Below are positions 62,034 to 64,000 of a stretch of DNA of 64,000 nt, piece after piece. The stretch is from assembly GCA_024763075.1 (NCBI GenBank), contig JANTGF010000005.1, positions 1-64,000 on the forward strand. Direction: 5' to 3'. How positions within the stretch are numbered: position 1 is the first letter of the stretch; each line of letters starts with the position of its first letter. Below the pieces are notes generated by a model. The model was not told the DNA's origin and made no database searches. It worked only from the letters and a program-made list of their open reading frames with translations. This DNA comes from Bacteroidales bacterium (GTDB taxonomy: Bacteria > Bacteroidota > Bacteroidia > Bacteroidales > VadinHA17). A program made the translations under genes and the position numbers.

Positions 62034-64000
62034 CTAATTAAAAGGTTTTGACATGGACGGAGGAGCATCCCCAGGTTTGCTTCCCCATTTTTTATTTGGT
62101 TTGGAGCTCATTTTAAGAACCAGCTTCCCACCCTTTACCAAATCTTTATGCAAAAACCAGGGTTTTGTCAGTTTTTCACCGTTGAGTGTTGCCTTTTTTA
62201 TATACCTGTTTTTTGATGATGATTCTGGCGCTTCAATGATAAAAGTATCTCCGGAATAATAGTCAGAGTCAAGATGTATGGTAATCTTCTCAAAGAGAGG
62301 CGATCCGATCTCATAAACAGGAGTAGTAGATCCCCCTCCATCCATTTCAAAAAGGCCCATGGCACTCATCACAAACCAGGCACCCATTTGTCCCTGATCT
62401 TCGTCACCCGGCCAGCCGTCCTCGGGTTTGCTGCCATAATATTTATCCATGATCTCCCTGCTCCATTTCTGGGTCAGCCAGGGTTTACCGGAGAAATTAA
62501 AAAGGTATGCTGCCTGCATATTTGGTTGGTTTCCATGGTTTATGGGGTACAATGCAAAAAGGTCCCCGGATGCATTGAAATTTGTTTTTGCCGACATCTC
62601 AAAACCTTCGTTCAAACGTTCATTAAATTCTTCCTTCCCCAGCATTTTTACCAGTGCATTTACATCGTGTGGAACAAACCATGTATATTGCCAGGCATTG
62701 CCTTCAATAAAGCCGGTGCCTTTCCAGGAATCAGATCTTTTCTGATCACCAAATGCACTTTCAGACTTTACCCATTCTCCGTTTGCCAGCTTTGGCCTCA
62801 CATATCCTTCTTCCGTATCAAAAACATTTTTAAAATTATTGGCCCGCATCGTGAAATAGGTATAATCTTCTGTTTTCCCTAAGGCTATGGCCATCTGGGC
62901 TACATTCCAGTCATCAAAAGCATACTCCAGGGTATTGGATACAGGTCCTTCTTCCAGTGTTCCAAAGTAATTTTTTGAGGTTCCGGGACCATGAGGTACA
63001 TATCCCAGTTCCATGTACTTCCCTAACTGGCGGTTTCCAACCAGTCCCCCGCAGGGATGGGCTTTCCCCTGATTTGACTGAACCTGCCTGATAGCTTCGT
63101 AGGCCTTTTCCACATCATAATTCCTGATTCCTTTCTGATAAACACTATTGATCAGGGCCACTTCATGTGAGGCAACCATAATGCTTGAGTATTCTATTCC
63201 GGTGGGACCTTTGGGCAGCCAGCCTCCCCGGTCATAGATCTCCAGCAGAGATTTTACCCAGGAATTTGCAATCTCCGGTGTGGCAAGAGCCCATAACTGA
63301 TTCAGGTTCCAGAAGGTGTTCCAGAAAGCATCACATCCGTAAACCGGGGAATCCGGATCTTTAGCTGTTACAATCTGTTCACACATATCTGCATATTTCC
63401 CGTTGACATCGCTCCAGATCGTCCGGGCGGAATAGGACCGGTAAAGGTTCGTATAAAATTTTATTCTGTCGGTTTCCGTGCCTCCTTCCACTTCAATTAT
63501 TTTTAGCAACTGATTCCAAGTATTTCTGCCTGTTTCAACTGCCTTATCAAAGTTCCAGCCAAAATCTTTGGTTTCCGTTTCAAGGTTAAGACGGGCCTGT
63601 TCAATGCTTACCAATGAAATACCTGTTTGTACCATGATCACTTCACCCTCTTTGGTTTTGAAATTCAGATAAACTCCCATGTCACCACGGCCGTGAACCT
63701 GATAAGTGTCCTCAAGAATTCCTCCTGTTTTAATGGCCTGATTAAAATCCATATCCTTTTTTGGGGAGATCCACCCGTTAAAGGATTCAAAAGCTTTACT
63801 GAACTTCATTACAAAGAAAATGGTGTATTCATTATTCAGGCTTGAAAAATGATCAAAGGTTTTTTGTTTTGAAAATCCCTGAATCTCCTGATCATTCACC
63901 TTTGTGATTTCGGCCCAGTCCACCATGTAATTATATTCGGTAGGGGTAAGCAGGTCAAGGATGATCCTTGCCGGTTCTGATTCAGGAAAAGTATATTTTT
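62034..64000 (-). CDS. GH92 family glycosidase, 5' end outside the window
   Basis: The C-terminal 655 or so residues of a GH92 alpha-mannosidase are present. The frame runs open past the track's Met (63926) to the window edge, with family-like sequence upstream (ESEPARIILDLLTPTEYNY), so that Met is internal. CDAFWNTFWNLNQLWALA and GDEDQGQMGAWFVMSAMGLF are the GH92 catalytic-domain signatures, the latter with the acid/calcium residues. AAYLFNFSGKPWLTQKW follows the same pattern as the GH92 at 28980-31268. It removes alpha-linked mannose; the preferred linkage is not evident. Confidence 0.88.
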   Translation of the reverse strand, partial: KYTFPESEPARIILDLLTPTEYNYMVDWAEITKVNDQEIQGFSKQKTFDHFSSLNNEYTIFFVMKFSKAFESFNGWISPKKDMDFNQAIKTGGILEDTYQVHGRGDMGVYLNFKTKEGEVIMVQTGISLVSIEQARLNLETETKDFGWNFDKAVETGRNTWNQLLKIIEVEGGTETDRIKFYTNLYRSYSARTIWSDVNGKYADMCEQIVTAKDPDSPVYGCDAFWNTFWNLNQLWALATPEIANSWVKSLLEIYDRGGWLPKGPTGIEYSSIMVASHEVALINSVYQKGIRNYDVEKAYEAIRQVQSNQGKAHPCGGLVGNRQLGKYMELGYVPHGPGTSKNYFGTLEEGPVSNTLEYAFDDWNVAQMAIALGKTEDYTYFTMRANNFKNVFDTEEGYVRPKLANGEWVKSESAFGDQKRSDSWKGTGFIEGNAWQYTWFVPHDVNALVKMLGKEEFNERLNEGFEMSAKTNFNASGDLFALYPINHGNQPNMQAAYLFNFSGKPWLTQKWSREIMDKYYGSKPEDGWPGDEDQGQMGAWFVMSAMGLFEMDGGGSTTPVYEIGSPLFEKITIHLDSDYYSGDTFIIEAPESSSKNRYIKKATLNGEKLTKPWFLHKDLVKGGKLVLKMSSKPNKKWGSKPGDAPPSMSKPFN

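Overview
The window looks like a chromosomal segment of a Bacteroidota bacterium, probably of the Bacteroidales/Marinilabiliales type. The evidence is the repeated TAnnTTTG-type -7 promoter elements with little Shine-Dalgarno signal, formylglycine-type sulfatases and GH92 alpha-mannosidases with lipoprotein signals, DUF4136 envelope proteins, a Bacteroidetes-style AddAB pair, and a broken gene that still carries what looks like a type IX secretion (T9SS) C-terminal signal. The placement rests on recognised families, not on a 16S gene.

Layout. 1-850: two tRNA-Leu genes (CAG and GAG), each in a similar ~400-bp unit with an upstream palindrome that carries an inverted tRNA 5' end and a downstream copy of the tRNA 3' end split in its T-loop by a double hairpin. 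0.95-7.4 kb: URO-D-family protein, MFS transporter, DUF4136 protein, LpxD-like acyltransferase, aldo/keto reductase and a sulfatase. 7.7-15 kb: AddA-like helicase/nuclease, TIGR01212 radical SAM protein and AddB-like nuclease. 15-22 kb: envelope proteins, trmD, a four-gene envelope operon with a good promoter and terminator, an eIF-2B-alpha-like protein and three small membrane-stress-type proteins. 22-28.4 kb: DUF438/hemerythrin/PAS protein, then cytochrome b, Rieske protein and an octaheme c-type cytochrome with TPRs (a bc-type quinol oxidase), then an ankyrin lipoprotein and a GNAT acetyltransferase. 29-35 kb: GH92 and a second sulfatase with nearly identical promoters, bracketing an apparently acquired methyltransferase/serine hydrolase pair and a serine-hydrolase remnant. 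35-40 kb: geranylgeranyl-reductase-like flavoprotein divergent from an overlapping pair (lipocalin-like unknown plus rifampicin-phosphotransferase/PigC-like ATP-grasp enzyme), then palindromes and a T9SS-protein relic.

40.5-58.3 kb (minus strand) is a long branched-chain amino-acid operon: leader peptide and attenuator, ilvD-ilvB-ilvN-ilvC-leuA-leuC-leuD-citramalate/isopropylmalate synthase homologue-leuB, then gltB-gltD. Together these make the valine, leucine and isoleucine carbon skeletons, and glutamate synthase makes the glutamate used to transaminate them. No ilvE or ilvA is in the window. 58.4-64 kb: a VPS10/BNR-repeat secreted protein, a class I glutamine amidotransferase and a GH92 gene that runs off the right edge.

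The observations most worth following are (1) the ilv leader peptide with its mutually exclusive hairpins, (2) the tRNA-Leu-associated split T-arm repeats, (3) the ATP-grasp phosphotransferase-like gene pair and (4) the matching promoters of the mannosidase and sulfatase genes.
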